A stretch of 64,000 bases of DNA from Acholeplasmatales bacterium (GCA_017441525.1 JAFRXJ010000018.1:1-64000), one strand, 5' to 3'; shown: positions 16,730 to 25,447, counted from the stretch's first letter. A program made the numbers and translations. Notes: generated by a model not told the origin, from the sequence alone.

Positions 16730-18070
16730 CTATAAAATAAATGCCATATATATTGGTAAATACCTAACACTATCTTTTTCTGATAATGTTTTATTTGATA
16801 TAACAATTCTTTCAAATTTTAATTGAGGATATTTAATTTTAAGATTATTTAAAGAAGATGTAGTAAAATTAGATCCAGACTTCACTTCTATTGCAACTAT
16901 TTTTCCTGCTCTTTCAAACATAAAATCTATCTCATAATGTTTTTCTTTTTCATCTTCTCTAATAATATATGTATGATAAAAAGGGGTGTATCCATTAGAA
17001 ATCAATGCTTGAGATATAATTGATTCAAATATTTTACCAAAATTTGAATTAATTTTACCAAAGATAAGTTTCTTATAAATATCTTCTACATTAAGTGTTT
17101 TATCTTTATAAATAGATGTGACTAAAAGTCCAGCATCGCATGAATACATTTTAAACTTAGATGTACTTTTGGATAAGTCTAGACCATATTGTGGCTCTGA
17201 AGCATGATAACAAAACTTCACGATTTTTGAATCATCTAAATCAAAAATGGTATCTTTAAGTTGTTCAATTCTTTTATTATTAGAGCCCTTGGATATATTA
17301 AATCTAGATGATTGACTCATTAATTCATTTGCTAAATTATCATATAACGTTCTACAATGTGTTCCATATTTTCTATCATGCTTAAGTAAATCATCTTTAT
17401 AAAGTTTTAAAATATCTTGCTTTTCTTTTTCAGCTTCCATATAAGAATTTGTTTCTTGAAATATTGAAATTACTTTTGGCATTCCACCAAGAACCATATA
17501 AAGTCTAAACTTTTTCATTAATTCTTTATGTGTACCTTCAGGTAAAGTTTGGTTATTGGCATATACGCTTCGCAATAAGTTTGCTGTTGATTCATCACCA
17601 AAAGCCCACAAAAACTCTTCATAATCAAGTGGGTACATTTCGATTCTTCTTTCTTCAGATGGAATCGTTATATTATCAGTATTATCCCTAATTGATAGTA
17701 AAGAACCAGTCTCTATATAATAATACCTTCCATCTTTAACGAATTTCTTAATTGCTTGTCGAGCTAATGGACATTTTTGAATCTCATCAAATATAATTAA
17801 AGACCCTGGCTTTAATGTTTTACCAGCCAATAAAAAGAAATTAGAAAAAAACAAATCAAGATTCTTTATATTTTTGAACAAATTCATCATTTCTTCAGTT
17901 TCATACATGAAATCAATTAAGATATAATCATCAAATTCATTTTTTGCGAATTCCTCTACTATCGTAGATTTACCTATACGTCTAGCACCTTCAATTAATA
18001 AGGCAGAATTATTGACTTTCGAATTTTTCCAATCAAGTAATTCATTATACACTTTTCTCTTGTATATCAT
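16730..18070 (-). CDS. AAA+ ATPase/nuclease-fold protein (DUF4143 type), copy B
   Basis: A 446-residue protein. Walker A is EGARRIGKST, Walker B is SLIIFDEIQKCP, and YIETGSLLSI follows. The middle includes DYEEFLWAFGD, a segment shared with the other copies. The C-terminal nuclease-like site reads YEIDFMFERAGKIVAIEVKSG (D...ExK). The ribosome site is weak. The promoter TTGAAT-17-TAAAAT overlaps one of three direct repeats at 33-bp spacing, whose sequence differs from those of copies A, C and D. No neighbouring partner gene is apparent, so it probably acts alone. The cellular role is unknown. Confidence 0.8.
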   Translation of the reverse strand: MIYKRKVYNELLDWKNSKVNNSALLIEGARRIGKSTIVEEFAKNEFDDYILIDFMYETEEMMNLFKNIKNLDLFFSNFFLLAGKTLKPGSLIIFDEIQKCPLARQAIKKFVKDGRYYYIETGSLLSIRDNTDNITIPSEERRIEMYPLDYEEFLWAFGDESTANLLRSVYANNQTLPEGTHKELMKKFRLYMVLGGMPKVISIFQETNSYMEAEKEKQDILKLYKDDLLKHDRKYGTHCRTLYDNLANELMSQSSRFNISKGSNNKRIEQLKDTIFDLDDSKIVKFCYHASEPQYGLDLSKSTSKFKMYSCDAGLLVTSIYKDKTLNVEDIYKKLIFGKINSNFGKIFESIISQALISNGYTPFYHTYIIREDEKEKHYEIDFMFERAGKIVAIEVKSGSNFTTSSLNNLKIKYPQLKFERIVISNKTLSEKDSVRYLPIYMAFIL

Positions 18071-18090
18071 TTAGCCCACCACCAACTACA

Positions 18091-18119
18091 TTTTAACAAA
18101 AATTGAAAAGTAATTCAAT
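18091..18119 (-). promoter_or_regulatory. Promoter of copy B ATPase gene
   Basis: TTGAAT (18114-18119) and TAAAAT (18091-18096) on the minus strand, spacer 17 bp, with a direct repeat copy filling the spacer (18098-18112). Confidence 0.7.
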
Positions 18120-18210
18120 TAATTTAATGCAAAAATTAAAAAGTAATCTCGCTTTATAATTGCAAAAATTGAAAAGTGCGTTTACTCAAAAGTATAAAAA
18201 TTAAACAAAA
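18098..18210 (-). repeat. Iteron-like repeats upstream of copy B
   Basis: CAAAAATTGAAAAGT occurs at 18098 and 18164, with CAAAAATTAAAAAGT at 18131: three copies exactly 33 bp apart. A fourth, poorer copy begins near 18196. The gene-proximal copy lies between -35 and -10, as in copy A. Confidence 0.85.
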
Positions 18211-18231
18211 AATGTCTATTGTCATAAAATT

Positions 18232-19548
18232 TTATATAAACATAATCAAATAAATCGGAAGTATTATTATATTGTTTTTTTGCTCAAAACAATTCTTATT
18301 TCCAAATACATAACCATATTTCATTTTATAATTACCATCCTCTGCCACAAGTTTTGGCAAAGCTCTAAAATTATCTTGATCTTTTCCGGATTTAATTTCA
18401 ATTGGTAAAACACTTAGACTATCATAATCATTAATTATAAAATCTACTTCTCCAACTTTTTTACTATCGAAATAAAATAAATCATGGCCATGTGCAATTA
18501 ATTCCATTGCACATGCCGTTTCATATACAGAGCCAAGATTAACTCCACTATCATTATTTAACACGGCACTTATATTATTTTTATATAACAAATTAGTTAA
18601 TAAACCCACATCATTATAATATAACTTTATTAAATTTTTACTACTAGATTCATTTAAAGGAAAAACAGGATTGCTTACTGCCCTAGTAGAATTTACCACT
18701 CCTGATGCTACCAAATAATCAAATTCTTCTTCATATTTTCCTAAATTTGAATCATCTTTATTTTCTATTTTTTTAAATTGAATTCTCTTAACTTTATTAG
18801 CCATATTTGATATTAACATATCATAAATTGTAGATATTTTTAATTTATGGTCTTCATCATATTTTGCACAATCATCTCTATAATAAGTATATGTTTGTTT
18901 ATGGACATTTCTTGTTCTTGCAACATTATTATTTAAAACATATTCTTTAATTGCATCTGGTAATCCACCACAAATTAAATAATCTTTAAATAATTCAAGC
19001 ATTTTAATATGAATTGCTTCACTGACTAACTTTTGATTAACAAAACAATCTTTTAAATATTCTATGACATCAATACCAACATTATTAGCCCATAAGAATT
19101 CTTCAAAATCCATTGGATACATTTTCACTTCATCAATTGAACCCATTGGTATAAATATATGTTTTAATGTAACACCTAATAGAGACCCACTGGCTATATA
19201 GCGATATCTATTCTCTTTTTTTAAATCCTTAAGCATAGTTATTAGATGTGGATAATATTGAATTTCGTCTAAAAAAATAATTGTATCATCCAATGTATTT
19301 AGACTTTCACCATGTAAAGAACTTATTAGTAAATAAAAATCCTTAGTCGATGTAATTTTTTCAAATTGTTTTTTATCTTCAAAATCAGATTTCAAATCTA
19401 TTTCTATATAGTTTTTAAAAAAAGCTGATGCTGTTTCTCTTACAATAAAGCTTTTGCCAATTTGTCTCGCACCATCAATTAAAATTATATTATCATTTTG
19501 ATTATTAAAATAATCAATTAATCTACTTTCAATTTTCCTCTTAAACAT
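18232..19548 (-). CDS. AAA+ ATPase/nuclease-fold protein (DUF4143 type), copy C
   Basis: A 438-residue protein. Walker A is DGARQIGKSF, Walker B is TIIFLDEIQYYP, then RYIASGSLLG and a DFEEFLWANN segment. The C-terminal nuclease-like site is GEVDFIINDYDSLSVLPIEIKSGK. It is clearly a paralogue of copy D at 51189-52502, with long identical stretches in the C-terminal half, whereas copies A and B are more distant. The promoter TTGGAA-17-TATAAT lies within direct repeats whose core (CGGTTTTTCC) is close to that of copy D. Paralogue pairs therefore share repeat type as well as protein type. The function is unknown. Confidence 0.8.
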   Translation of the reverse strand: MFKRKIESRLIDYFNNQNDNIILIDGARQIGKSFIVRETASAFFKNYIEIDLKSDFEDKKQFEKITSTKDFYLLISSLHGESLNTLDDTIIFLDEIQYYPHLITMLKDLKKENRYRYIASGSLLGVTLKHIFIPMGSIDEVKMYPMDFEEFLWANNVGIDVIEYLKDCFVNQKLVSEAIHIKMLELFKDYLICGGLPDAIKEYVLNNNVARTRNVHKQTYTYYRDDCAKYDEDHKLKISTIYDMLISNMANKVKRIQFKKIENKDDSNLGKYEEEFDYLVASGVVNSTRAVSNPVFPLNESSSKNLIKLYYNDVGLLTNLLYKNNISAVLNNDSGVNLGSVYETACAMELIAHGHDLFYFDSKKVGEVDFIINDYDSLSVLPIEIKSGKDQDNFRALPKLVAEDGNYKMKYGYVFGNKNCFEQKNNIIILPIYLIMFI

Positions 19549-19565
19549 ATTAAATCATCTCTTTT

Positions 19566-19645
19566 CGGCTTTTCTAATAAAATTATAGCATATTTTATCG
19601 GTTTTTCCAATAAAATTATAGTGTATTTTATCGGTTTTTCCAAAA
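19566..19645 (-). repeat. Iteron-like repeats and promoter of copy C
   Basis: Copies start at 19566, 19599 and 19632, exactly 33 bp apart. The first two 33-bp units agree at 29 positions; the core is CGGTTTTTCCAATAAAATTA. The promoter is TTGGAA (19605-19610) with TATAAT (19582-19587), 17 bp apart, on the minus strand. One copy precedes the -35, one crosses it, and one lies in the transcribed leader. Confidence 0.85.
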
Positions 19646-19669
19646 ACTGTTTTTTTATAAAAAAGAAAA

Positions 19670-19684
19670 ACGCTAAATTAGCGT
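19670..19684 (-). terminator. Terminator of ABC exporter operon
   Basis: ACGCTAA and TTAGCGT form a 7-bp stem with a 1-base centre. On the minus strand it is followed by TTTTTCTTTTT. Confidence 0.6.
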
Positions 19685-19693
19685 CTTCTATAA

Positions 19694-19924
19694 TTATTTA
19701 TCTAAATTTTCAATTCTATTTAAACTACAATTATACCCAAGTGATTTAATTGCTTCTATTATCTTATTTAAATCATTATCATTTTCTAATACAATAATAG
19801 TTTCTTTTTTCTTGTGATTAGATTTTATTTTTTTAATCTTTGTAGTTTTTCTTACTATATCATTAATATGTGCTTCACACATACCACACATCATTCCATC
19901 TACATCTAAAAATATTTTTATCAT
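19694..19924 (-). CDS. Small HMA-domain metal-binding protein
   Basis: A 76-residue protein with the heavy-metal-associated ferredoxin fold. The N-terminal IFLDVDGMMCGMCEAHI contains MxCxxC, the Cu(I)-binding motif of CopZ-type chaperones, and IKSLGYNC closes the domain. It overlaps the upstream permease by 4 bp, so it is the third gene of the exporter operon. A copper chaperone would normally accompany a P-type ATPase. Its linkage to a FtsX-type exporter is unusual; it may sense or deliver metal, or simply share the operon. Confidence 0.75.
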   Translation of the reverse strand: MIKIFLDVDGMMCGMCEAHINDIVRKTTKIKKIKSNHKKKETIIVLENDNDLNKIIEAIKSLGYNCSLNRIENLDK

Positions 19925-22179
19925 AAATTATCATCCTTTAAAGCTACTGATAAATTAATCTTAGATATCTTTCTAGATTCAATTAGATATACAATTAAGA
20001 ATGATCCTAAACCTATTCCAAATATTAATGGATATAGGTATGGTTCAATATAGAAATCTAACCAACCCTTCATTTGTGTTTGAAGTACTATATCCCAAGC
20101 TATTTTAATAAAGAATTGAGCTATAAATGTAGATATTACAACAGATAATATTGTTATTATTCCTGTTGAAATATTATATATTTTATTAATATTAAATGTA
20201 TCATATCCTATTATCTTTAGCATAGATATTTGACTTTGATTCTTTTCAATAACAATCTTAGCTAATAAGAATATTAATAATACGAATAATACAATAGATA
20301 TTGCGGTAAATAGGAAGAATACTTTTCCCATTGAATCTGTTAATTGATTACTAACTAATATTAAATCATCTAATGATATTGTCTTATAAACATATTCACC
20401 TGGTATATCTAATTTTTCATCTGAAAAATAAGATGTTAAATAACCAGAATCAAATGTTTCTAAAAATAATTCTTTATCCATAAATACTACTAAAGAGCCT
20501 GTAGTTTTATATGTATCATTTATAACAAATTCATATGTATCATCAGAATATTTTTCTTCTAATTTTATTTTCTTATTTAGTTTTAATTTATATTTAGATT
20601 TAATATCAGTAGATATTACTACTTTTTTATTATCTAAATTAATATTCTTTAAATATTTAGATTCTTCACCATATTTTTCTAAACCAAATACCATTATTTC
20701 ATCATTTTTATAATCTAATGTTTTAACATATAATTTTTCACCATCCAAACCATCAATATCAGTCTTTAATATTGTTTGGTATGGTGCTATTTGGCTTTTG
20801 ATTACTTCTTTTTTATAATGATTTAGTAGTGGATTCATCATAACACCAAATAACAATATTATAGTCGCAAGTAAAGTACCAAAGAATAGTGCTATATATG
20901 TTCCTTTATTTTGAAGTATTACTCTTATTTGGAATCTAGATATAAAATTAATTTTATGGTTTAATTTTATAACCTTCTTATGCTTCTTTGTTACTAATTG
21001 ATTCTTTAATAAATTTAATGATGGTATACTGATAGTTTTTAAAATAACTAATAAATTAATTATAAATACCATTAATATAGGTAATATTGTTGTAAATAAT
21101 AATGCCTTAGGATTATAGAATGTTACATAAGTAGGTAAAGAATATGAATGATAATAAAGACCTACTAAATAATCCTTTAAGCACGTATAAGCTAGGATAT
21201 TTCCAAATATACCAGCAAGTAATGTTATTATTGTAGGTAATATTAAATAGCCTGTTAATAATTCAAATCTGTTATAGCCCATAGCCTTAAGCGTACCAAT
21301 ACTTTTAGCTTCTGATTCTATTTGACTCTTTGTAGATAAGGCAAATACGAAGGCTAGACCAAATACGATAATCATACCAAATACTAGCATCATTACTAAG
21401 TCGCCTTCAATATCAGATATAGCGTAAGTAATTGCTTGATTATCATCTTTAGATAATAATGTATCTAATGAATTACCATTTGATAATAATTTTTGGTATA
21501 AATCTTTTGTTAAATCTGTAGTTCTATCATGTGCTTCATTTTTATTTAATCTTGATGGATATAAATATGCATAGCTATATTTAACATGATCATTTGAAAT
21601 ATTATTATATGCATTATCATTTACTAATGCGATACTAAAGTTATTTGCATCAAAAATTGTATCTGTATTATTTTTAAATAATGTTGAATAATCAACTAGG
21701 GCAATAGAGCCGCAAATTTTATATTCTTTATTGTTGATAATGTAATTATCACCAATTTTTAATTTATTATTTTCTAAATATAATCTATCTAGGGCTATTT
21801 CATTATCATTAGATGGAATATTTCCTTTACGAATATTATATTTATTTATATTTTGTCTATCTGATTCTTTATAAATTCTTATTGTATGATTATTTGAAGA
21901 TGTTTCATCTTTATAATTTAATTTATATATTTTTATATTTTCTTCATTTTCTATTTCATTAATTAGATTATCATCTAATTCTTTTTCTGTTATAAAATGA
22001 CCATCTTCTAAAACATATTTATCAATTCCATTATAATATGTCTTTATCATTGAATCATTTCCAATCATATAGCCTGAACATAAGGCGATTGGAAGTGCTA
22101 AGAAAAAGAACATGATAATATATTTTATTAGATCTTTTAATAATTCTCTTGAAAGTCTTTTGTAAAGTGGATTTCTCAT
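19921..22179 (-). CDS. ABC transporter permease, two FtsX domains
   Basis: A 752-residue integral membrane protein. There is an N-terminal membrane segment (IIMFFFLALPIALCSGYMIG), then a large extracellular region of about 220 residues rich in Asn/Asp/Tyr. The first FtsX core follows (FGLAFVFALSTKSQIESEAK, TLKAMGYNRFELLTGYL), then a second extracellular region and a second FtsX core (LLIFLLAKIVIEKNQSQISM, LKIIGYDTFNINKIY). This is the duplicated layout of MacB-unrelated Firmicutes exporters for peptides or lipoprotein-related substrates. It overlaps both neighbours by 4 bp. The substrate is unknown. Confidence 0.85.
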   Translation of the reverse strand: MRNPLYKRLSRELLKDLIKYIIMFFFLALPIALCSGYMIGNDSMIKTYYNGIDKYVLEDGHFITEKELDDNLINEIENEENIKIYKLNYKDETSSNNHTIRIYKESDRQNINKYNIRKGNIPSNDNEIALDRLYLENNKLKIGDNYIINNKEYKICGSIALVDYSTLFKNNTDTIFDANNFSIALVNDNAYNNISNDHVKYSYAYLYPSRLNKNEAHDRTTDLTKDLYQKLLSNGNSLDTLLSKDDNQAITYAISDIEGDLVMMLVFGMIIVFGLAFVFALSTKSQIESEAKSIGTLKAMGYNRFELLTGYLILPTIITLLAGIFGNILAYTCLKDYLVGLYYHSYSLPTYVTFYNPKALLFTTILPILMVFIINLLVILKTISIPSLNLLKNQLVTKKHKKVIKLNHKINFISRFQIRVILQNKGTYIALFFGTLLATIILLFGVMMNPLLNHYKKEVIKSQIAPYQTILKTDIDGLDGEKLYVKTLDYKNDEIMVFGLEKYGEESKYLKNINLDNKKVVISTDIKSKYKLKLNKKIKLEEKYSDDTYEFVINDTYKTTGSLVVFMDKELFLETFDSGYLTSYFSDEKLDIPGEYVYKTISLDDLILVSNQLTDSMGKVFFLFTAISIVLFVLLIFLLAKIVIEKNQSQISMLKIIGYDTFNINKIYNISTGIITILSVVISTFIAQFFIKIAWDIVLQTQMKGWLDFYIEPYLYPLIFGIGLGSFLIVYLIESRKISKINLSVALKDDNL

Positions 22180-22874
22180 AGTTCTAAATCACTTGCCTTT
22201 ACTTTATCATTATTCTTTTCATTAGATATTATTTGACCATCTTTTAATCTTATGATTGTATCAGCCATTTTAGCTATATTTTCATTATGAGTAACCATAA
22301 TAATAGATGTATTATAAGTATCTTTAACCTTTTCTATTAATTCTAATATTTGTTTAGATGTATCAGAATCTAGGGCACCTGTTGGTTCATCACAAAGTAA
22401 TAAATTAGGGTTTTTAACTATTGCACGACCAATTGAGGTTCTTTGTTGCTGACCACCTGATAATTGGGCAGGTATTTTGTTTTCATGTTTCTTTAAGCCT
22501 AATACATCAATTAATTCATCTATATTTAGATGATCTTTAGATAAATATGCACCTACTTCTATGTTTTCTCTAACTGTTAAATTAGGAATTAGATTATAGC
22601 TTTGAAATACATAACCTAAATTTTTTCTTCTATAGGCTATTCTATTTTTTTCAGACATCTCTTCGATGAATTCACCATTTATTCCAACACGGCCTTCATC
22701 AAGGGTGTCGATACCACCTATAATATTTAATAATGTAGATTTACCAGAGCCTGAAGGTCCTAGTAATACTACCATTTCACCTTTTTCTACTTTAAAGGAA
22801 ATTCCTTTTAAAGCATAATAGCTATTTTCTCCACTTCCATATGTTTTCTTTATATTTTCGATTTCAATAAACAT
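22176..22874 (-). CDS. ABC transporter ATP-binding protein (MacB/LolD-like)
   Basis: A protein of 232 residues from the ATG at 22874, preceded by GGGGTG; an upstream in-frame ATG at 22904 lies at the promoter and is unlikely to be used. Walker A GPSGSGKST, Q loop YVFQSYNLIPNLTVREN, signature LSGGQQQRTSIGRA, Walker B LLLCDEPTGALD and the switch His in IMVTHN are all intact. It should energise the FtsX-type permease encoded just downstream. Expression is probably repressed by a TetR-like regulator through the dyad over the promoter; that regulator is not in the window. Confidence 0.9.
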   Translation of the reverse strand: MFIEIENIKKTYGSGENSYYALKGISFKVEKGEMVVLLGPSGSGKSTLLNIIGGIDTLDEGRVGINGEFIEEMSEKNRIAYRRKNLGYVFQSYNLIPNLTVRENIEVGAYLSKDHLNIDELIDVLGLKKHENKIPAQLSGGQQQRTSIGRAIVKNPNLLLCDEPTGALDSDTSKQILELIEKVKDTYNTSIIMVTHNENIAKMADTIIRLKDGQIISNEKNNDKVKASDLEL

Positions 22875-22894
22875 AATAATCACCCCACGCATAT

Positions 22895-22925
22895 ATAATA
22901 TCATTAGTTGAATGGTTGTTCAACT
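22895..22925 (-). promoter_or_regulatory. ABC operon promoter with 20-bp dyad operator
   Basis: TTGAAC (22918-22923) and TATTAT (22895-22900) on the minus strand, 17 bp apart. AGTTGAA and TTCAACT (22906-22925) form a perfect 7-bp inverted repeat over the -35 and spacer, the usual geometry for a TetR-family repressor. Confidence 0.7.
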
Positions 22926-22945
22926 ATGAAATCGTTTTTTAAGTT

Positions 22946-22963
22946 AAAAAGGCCTTTTCAGGC
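22946..22963 (-). terminator. Terminator after flavodoxin gene
   Basis: GCCT and AGGC stem with A-rich and T-rich flanks (AGCCTGAAAAGGCCTTTTT on the minus strand). Short but well placed. Confidence 0.5.
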
Positions 22964-22970
22964 TCTTTTT

Positions 22971-23375
22971 TTACTTTATTGCAGCAATGAAATTGCTATA
23001 CTCACCATCATCAATTGCTGATGAATCGCCATTAACAATTAATCCATCGGCTAATAGATTACATCCATAAGCTTTAACTTCATCACACCAATTTCTCATC
23101 CATTCGCCATCACCCCAACCATATGATCCGAATAATGCGATATTCTTACCTGAGGCAGATGCCATTAATTCATCATAGAATGGCTTAAATTCAGCGTCCT
23201 CTAATTCTTCAGCTCCCATTGCAGGACATCCTAGAATAATTGTGTCATATTTCAATACATCATCAACACTTGCTTCTGATACACTAAAACAATCGCAACC
23301 TAAATCTCCTTTAATTTTATTTGCAATATCTTCTGTATTGCCAGTTCCACTCCAATATACTATTACTTGATTCAT
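22971..23375 (-). CDS. Flavodoxin
   Basis: A 134-residue short-chain flavodoxin. The N-terminal YWSGTGNTEDIA is the FMN phosphate-binding loop (usually T/SxTGxT). TIILGCPAMGAEELED and IALFGSYGWGDGEWM are the two isoalloxazine-flanking loops. It acts as a low-potential electron carrier replacing ferredoxin. It follows the DUF3793 gene by 11 bp, with AGGAGG before the start, so they are one unit. Two DtxR/IdeR-like dyads upstream suggest induction under iron limitation, when flavodoxin is typically made. Confidence 0.9.
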   Translation of the reverse strand: MNQVIVYWSGTGNTEDIANKIKGDLGCDCFSVSEASVDDVLKYDTIILGCPAMGAEELEDAEFKPFYDELMASASGKNIALFGSYGWGDGEWMRNWCDEVKAYGCNLLADGLIVNGDSSAIDDGEYSNFIAAIK

Positions 23376-23386
23376 ATTAACCTCCT

Positions 23387-23920
23387 CTATCTCATAAAGC
23401 TCTCAATTGGAAAACCTTTATTAATTAGATTGATTACACAGTCTCTACATTTTGTATATCTATTGAATATTTCCATTTTTTCATTTAATCTTGAATAAAC
23501 CTTCCAATATCCAACATAAATACATTTTTCACCTGAAGTGAATGATTTTATGTCATCAAGGTCATAACCTAAAAATACGCCAATTTCATGAGGAAATTCA
23601 TCATCATTTAATCTATCCTTTAAATCAGATAACATATTTTCAATAGATGATGTATCATATCCTATACTTCTTAAATAATTAATATTGTCACTATTTAATA
23701 ATGTTCTTTCAAAAACATTCTTTCTATAAACTAATATTAATACCTTAGAATCAGTTCTCTTTAATACATAAAAGCGTAATTTAGGATGTTTTCTATTCAA
23801 TTCTTCTATTTCTTTATATATTGATTCATTATAATCAATACATATTAAATTGGAAGCCTTGATTCCACAAATCGCAGGTGAGGAATGTATGGCTAATAAT
23901 CTCTCTAATGCCTTACTCAT
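23387..23920 (-). CDS. DUF3793 family protein
   Basis: A 177-residue soluble protein. The HSSPAICGIKASNLI segment, FPHEIGVFLGYDLDDIKSF and the YVGYWKVY stretch with a C-terminal CRDC pair are the hallmarks of DUF3793 as I know it. The family is common in anaerobic Firmicutes and often sits beside flavodoxin or ferrous-iron genes. The conserved cysteines (Cys18, CRDC near the C-terminus) could bind a metal or heme, but no activity is established. It is the first gene of the unit with flavodoxin. Confidence 0.75.
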   Translation of the reverse strand: MSKALERLLAIHSSPAICGIKASNLICIDYNESIYKEIEELNRKHPKLRFYVLKRTDSKVLILVYRKNVFERTLLNSDNINYLRSIGYDTSSIENMLSDLKDRLNDDEFPHEIGVFLGYDLDDIKSFTSGEKCIYVGYWKVYSRLNEKMEIFNRYTKCRDCVINLINKGFPIESFMR

Positions 23921-23948
23921 AAGATTTATCTCCTAATCTTATACATTA

Positions 23949-24024
23949 GTTAGTATTAACTAACCGAATATTATTATATTATCTAAATAATACCGTGTCA
24001 ATATAAAAGTTAGATATAACTAAC
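23949..24024 (-). promoter_or_regulatory. Two GTTAGnnnnnnCTAAC dyads, probable iron boxes
   Basis: GTTAGTATTAACTAAC (23949-23964) and GTTAGATATAACTAAC (24009-24024) are 60 bp apart, centre to centre, upstream of DUF3793/flavodoxin. The first extends to TTAGTTAG...AACTAACC, resembling DtxR/IdeR sites (TTAGGTTAGnCTAACC). I infer iron-dependent repression. Confidence 0.6.
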
Positions 24025-24056
24025 TATAATTGTAAAAATGCGTTTTCAAAAGAAAA

Positions 24057-24082
24057 AAATGCTTACTTTTGCATAAGCATTT
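24057..24082 (-). terminator. Terminator of small membrane protein gene
   Basis: AAATGCTT and AAGCATTT form the stem. On the minus strand the hairpin is followed by a T7 run. Confidence 0.65.
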
Positions 24083-24127
24083 TAATGATGTGAATAATAT
24101 ATCTTTTATTGTCATATTTTCACGCCC

Positions 24128-24358
24128 TTAAATAAAAATAAAAACTAATATTATTACTGCAGCCCACCATAAAAATGAAATAATTAAAGCTAAAGCAAAT
24201 AATCCATGTGCCTTACCATCATTATCAGCCTTAAAATTAATCTGATTTCCTACAAATATTAAACCTAGTACTGGTATAAATACTGCAATTAATATACTTA
24301 TTATCGTAGGATATTCTTTTTTGGTTCCCCAAAGTGATAATTTGTTTATTAACTTCAT
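24128..24358 (-). CDS. Small two-helix membrane protein
   Basis: A protein of 76 residues from the ATG at 24358, which TAGGAG precedes; an upstream ATG at 24382 lacks a site. It has two hydrophobic segments (TIISILIAVFIPVLGLIFVG and GLFALALIISFLWWAAVIIL) joined by a polar loop with DNDGKAHG. I do not recognise a family. It is transcribed alone, divergently from the LysR gene, with a terminator after it. Expression and location are plausible; the function is unknown. Confidence 0.6.
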   Translation of the reverse strand: MKLINKLSLWGTKKEYPTIISILIAVFIPVLGLIFVGNQINFKADNDGKAHGLFALALIISFLWWAAVIILVFIFI

Positions 24359-24516
24359 AAACACTCCTAATTTATAAATCACAACTAAATTTATATAATA
24401 CCATAAATATACTAATTCTTCTACTATTCTATAATCAAATATTTATTAGTCATAGTTTAAAACTATTGTAATATTTTATTTTAATATTATAATTATAACA
24501 AAGGAGTTGATATAAT

Positions 24517-25419
24517 ATGACTTTACAACAATTAAAATATGTAGCTTGTGTAGCTGAAACAGGAAATATTACATTAGCTGCTGAGAAATTATTTATATCT
24601 CAGCCAAGCTTAACAACAGCTATTAGAAATTTAGAACAAGAAATAAATATAACTATATTTAATAGAAATAATAAAGGTGTAACATTATCAAATGAAGGTA
24701 ATATCTTCTTATCTTACGCAAGACAAGTTCTAGAACAAGCTGACCTATTAGCTAGTAGATATAATAAAACTGTAGAAAGAAAGCCTTCTTTCTCAGTATC
24801 TTGTCAGCATTATTCTTTTGCTGTAAATGCGTTTATTGATGTTATAAATAAATTTAATGCTCATTCTTATGATTTTACTATAAGAGAAACTCAAACTCAT
24901 GAGATTATGACTGATGTAAATCAAAGAATAAGTGAGGTTGGAGTTTTATATATGTCTTCTAAGAATGAAGAAATAATATCTAAATTTTTGAAACAATATG
25001 ATTTAAAATTTGAATTATTATTTATGGCCCATCCCCATGTATTTATTAATAATACCCATCCTTTAGCTAATAAAGATATTATCACATTAGAAGATTTAGA
25101 TGATTATCCTTATCTATCTTTCGAACAAGGTGAATATAATTCATTCTACTTCTCAGAAGAAATATTATCTACATTAGATAGAAGAAAAAATATTAAAGTA
25201 AGAGATAGAGCTACTTTATTTAATTTATTAATTGGATTAAATGGATATACAGTATCTTCTGGTGTTATTAGTAAAGAATTAAATGGTGAAAATATTATAT
25301 CTAAGCCACTTAAAATAAATGAATATATGAAAATAGGATATATTATAAACAAGGATCAACCATTAAGCCAATATGGTAATGCCTTTGTTGAAGCAATTAA
25401 AAGACATGTAACTAAATAA
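24517..25419 (+). CDS. LysR-family transcriptional regulator
   Basis: A 300-residue LysR-type regulator. The N-terminal HTH is canonical (LKYVACVAETGNITLAAEKL, SQPSLTTAIRNLE). A coiled linker and the periplasmic-binding-like effector domain follow (about residues 90-300, with HPLANKDIITLEDLDDYPYL and GLNGYTVSSGVISKEL). AAAGGAG precedes the ATG. It is divergent from the small membrane protein gene and followed by a strong terminator, so it is monocistronic. Targets cannot be named; the small membrane protein and the gene's own promoter are the nearest candidates. Confidence 0.9.
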   Translation: MTLQQLKYVACVAETGNITLAAEKLFISQPSLTTAIRNLEQEINITIFNRNNKGVTLSNEGNIFLSYARQVLEQADLLASRYNKTVERKPSFSVSCQHYSFAVNAFIDVINKFNAHSYDFTIRETQTHEIMTDVNQRISEVGVLYMSSKNEEIISKFLKQYDLKFELLFMAHPHVFINNTHPLANKDIITLEDLDDYPYLSFEQGEYNSFYFSEEILSTLDRRKNIKVRDRATLFNLLIGLNGYTVSSGVISKELNGENIISKPLKINEYMKIGYIINKDQPLSQYGNAFVEAIKRHVTK

Positions 25420-25426
25420 AAAGAAA

Positions 25427-25447
25427 ACAGAATCCGGCGGATTCTGT
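25427..25447. terminator. Bidirectional terminator after LysR gene
   Basis: ACAGAATCC and GGATTCTGT (9-bp stem, GGC loop), followed by T7 on the plus strand and with A-rich flank serving the convergent lipoprotein gene. Confidence 0.85.

Noticed and set aside
16281-19645. CRISPR arrays for the 33-bp-phased repeats
   Set aside because: Each array has three or four copies, the conserved part is 15-20 bp and the interval only 13-18 bp; they overlap promoters, and no cas genes are present.
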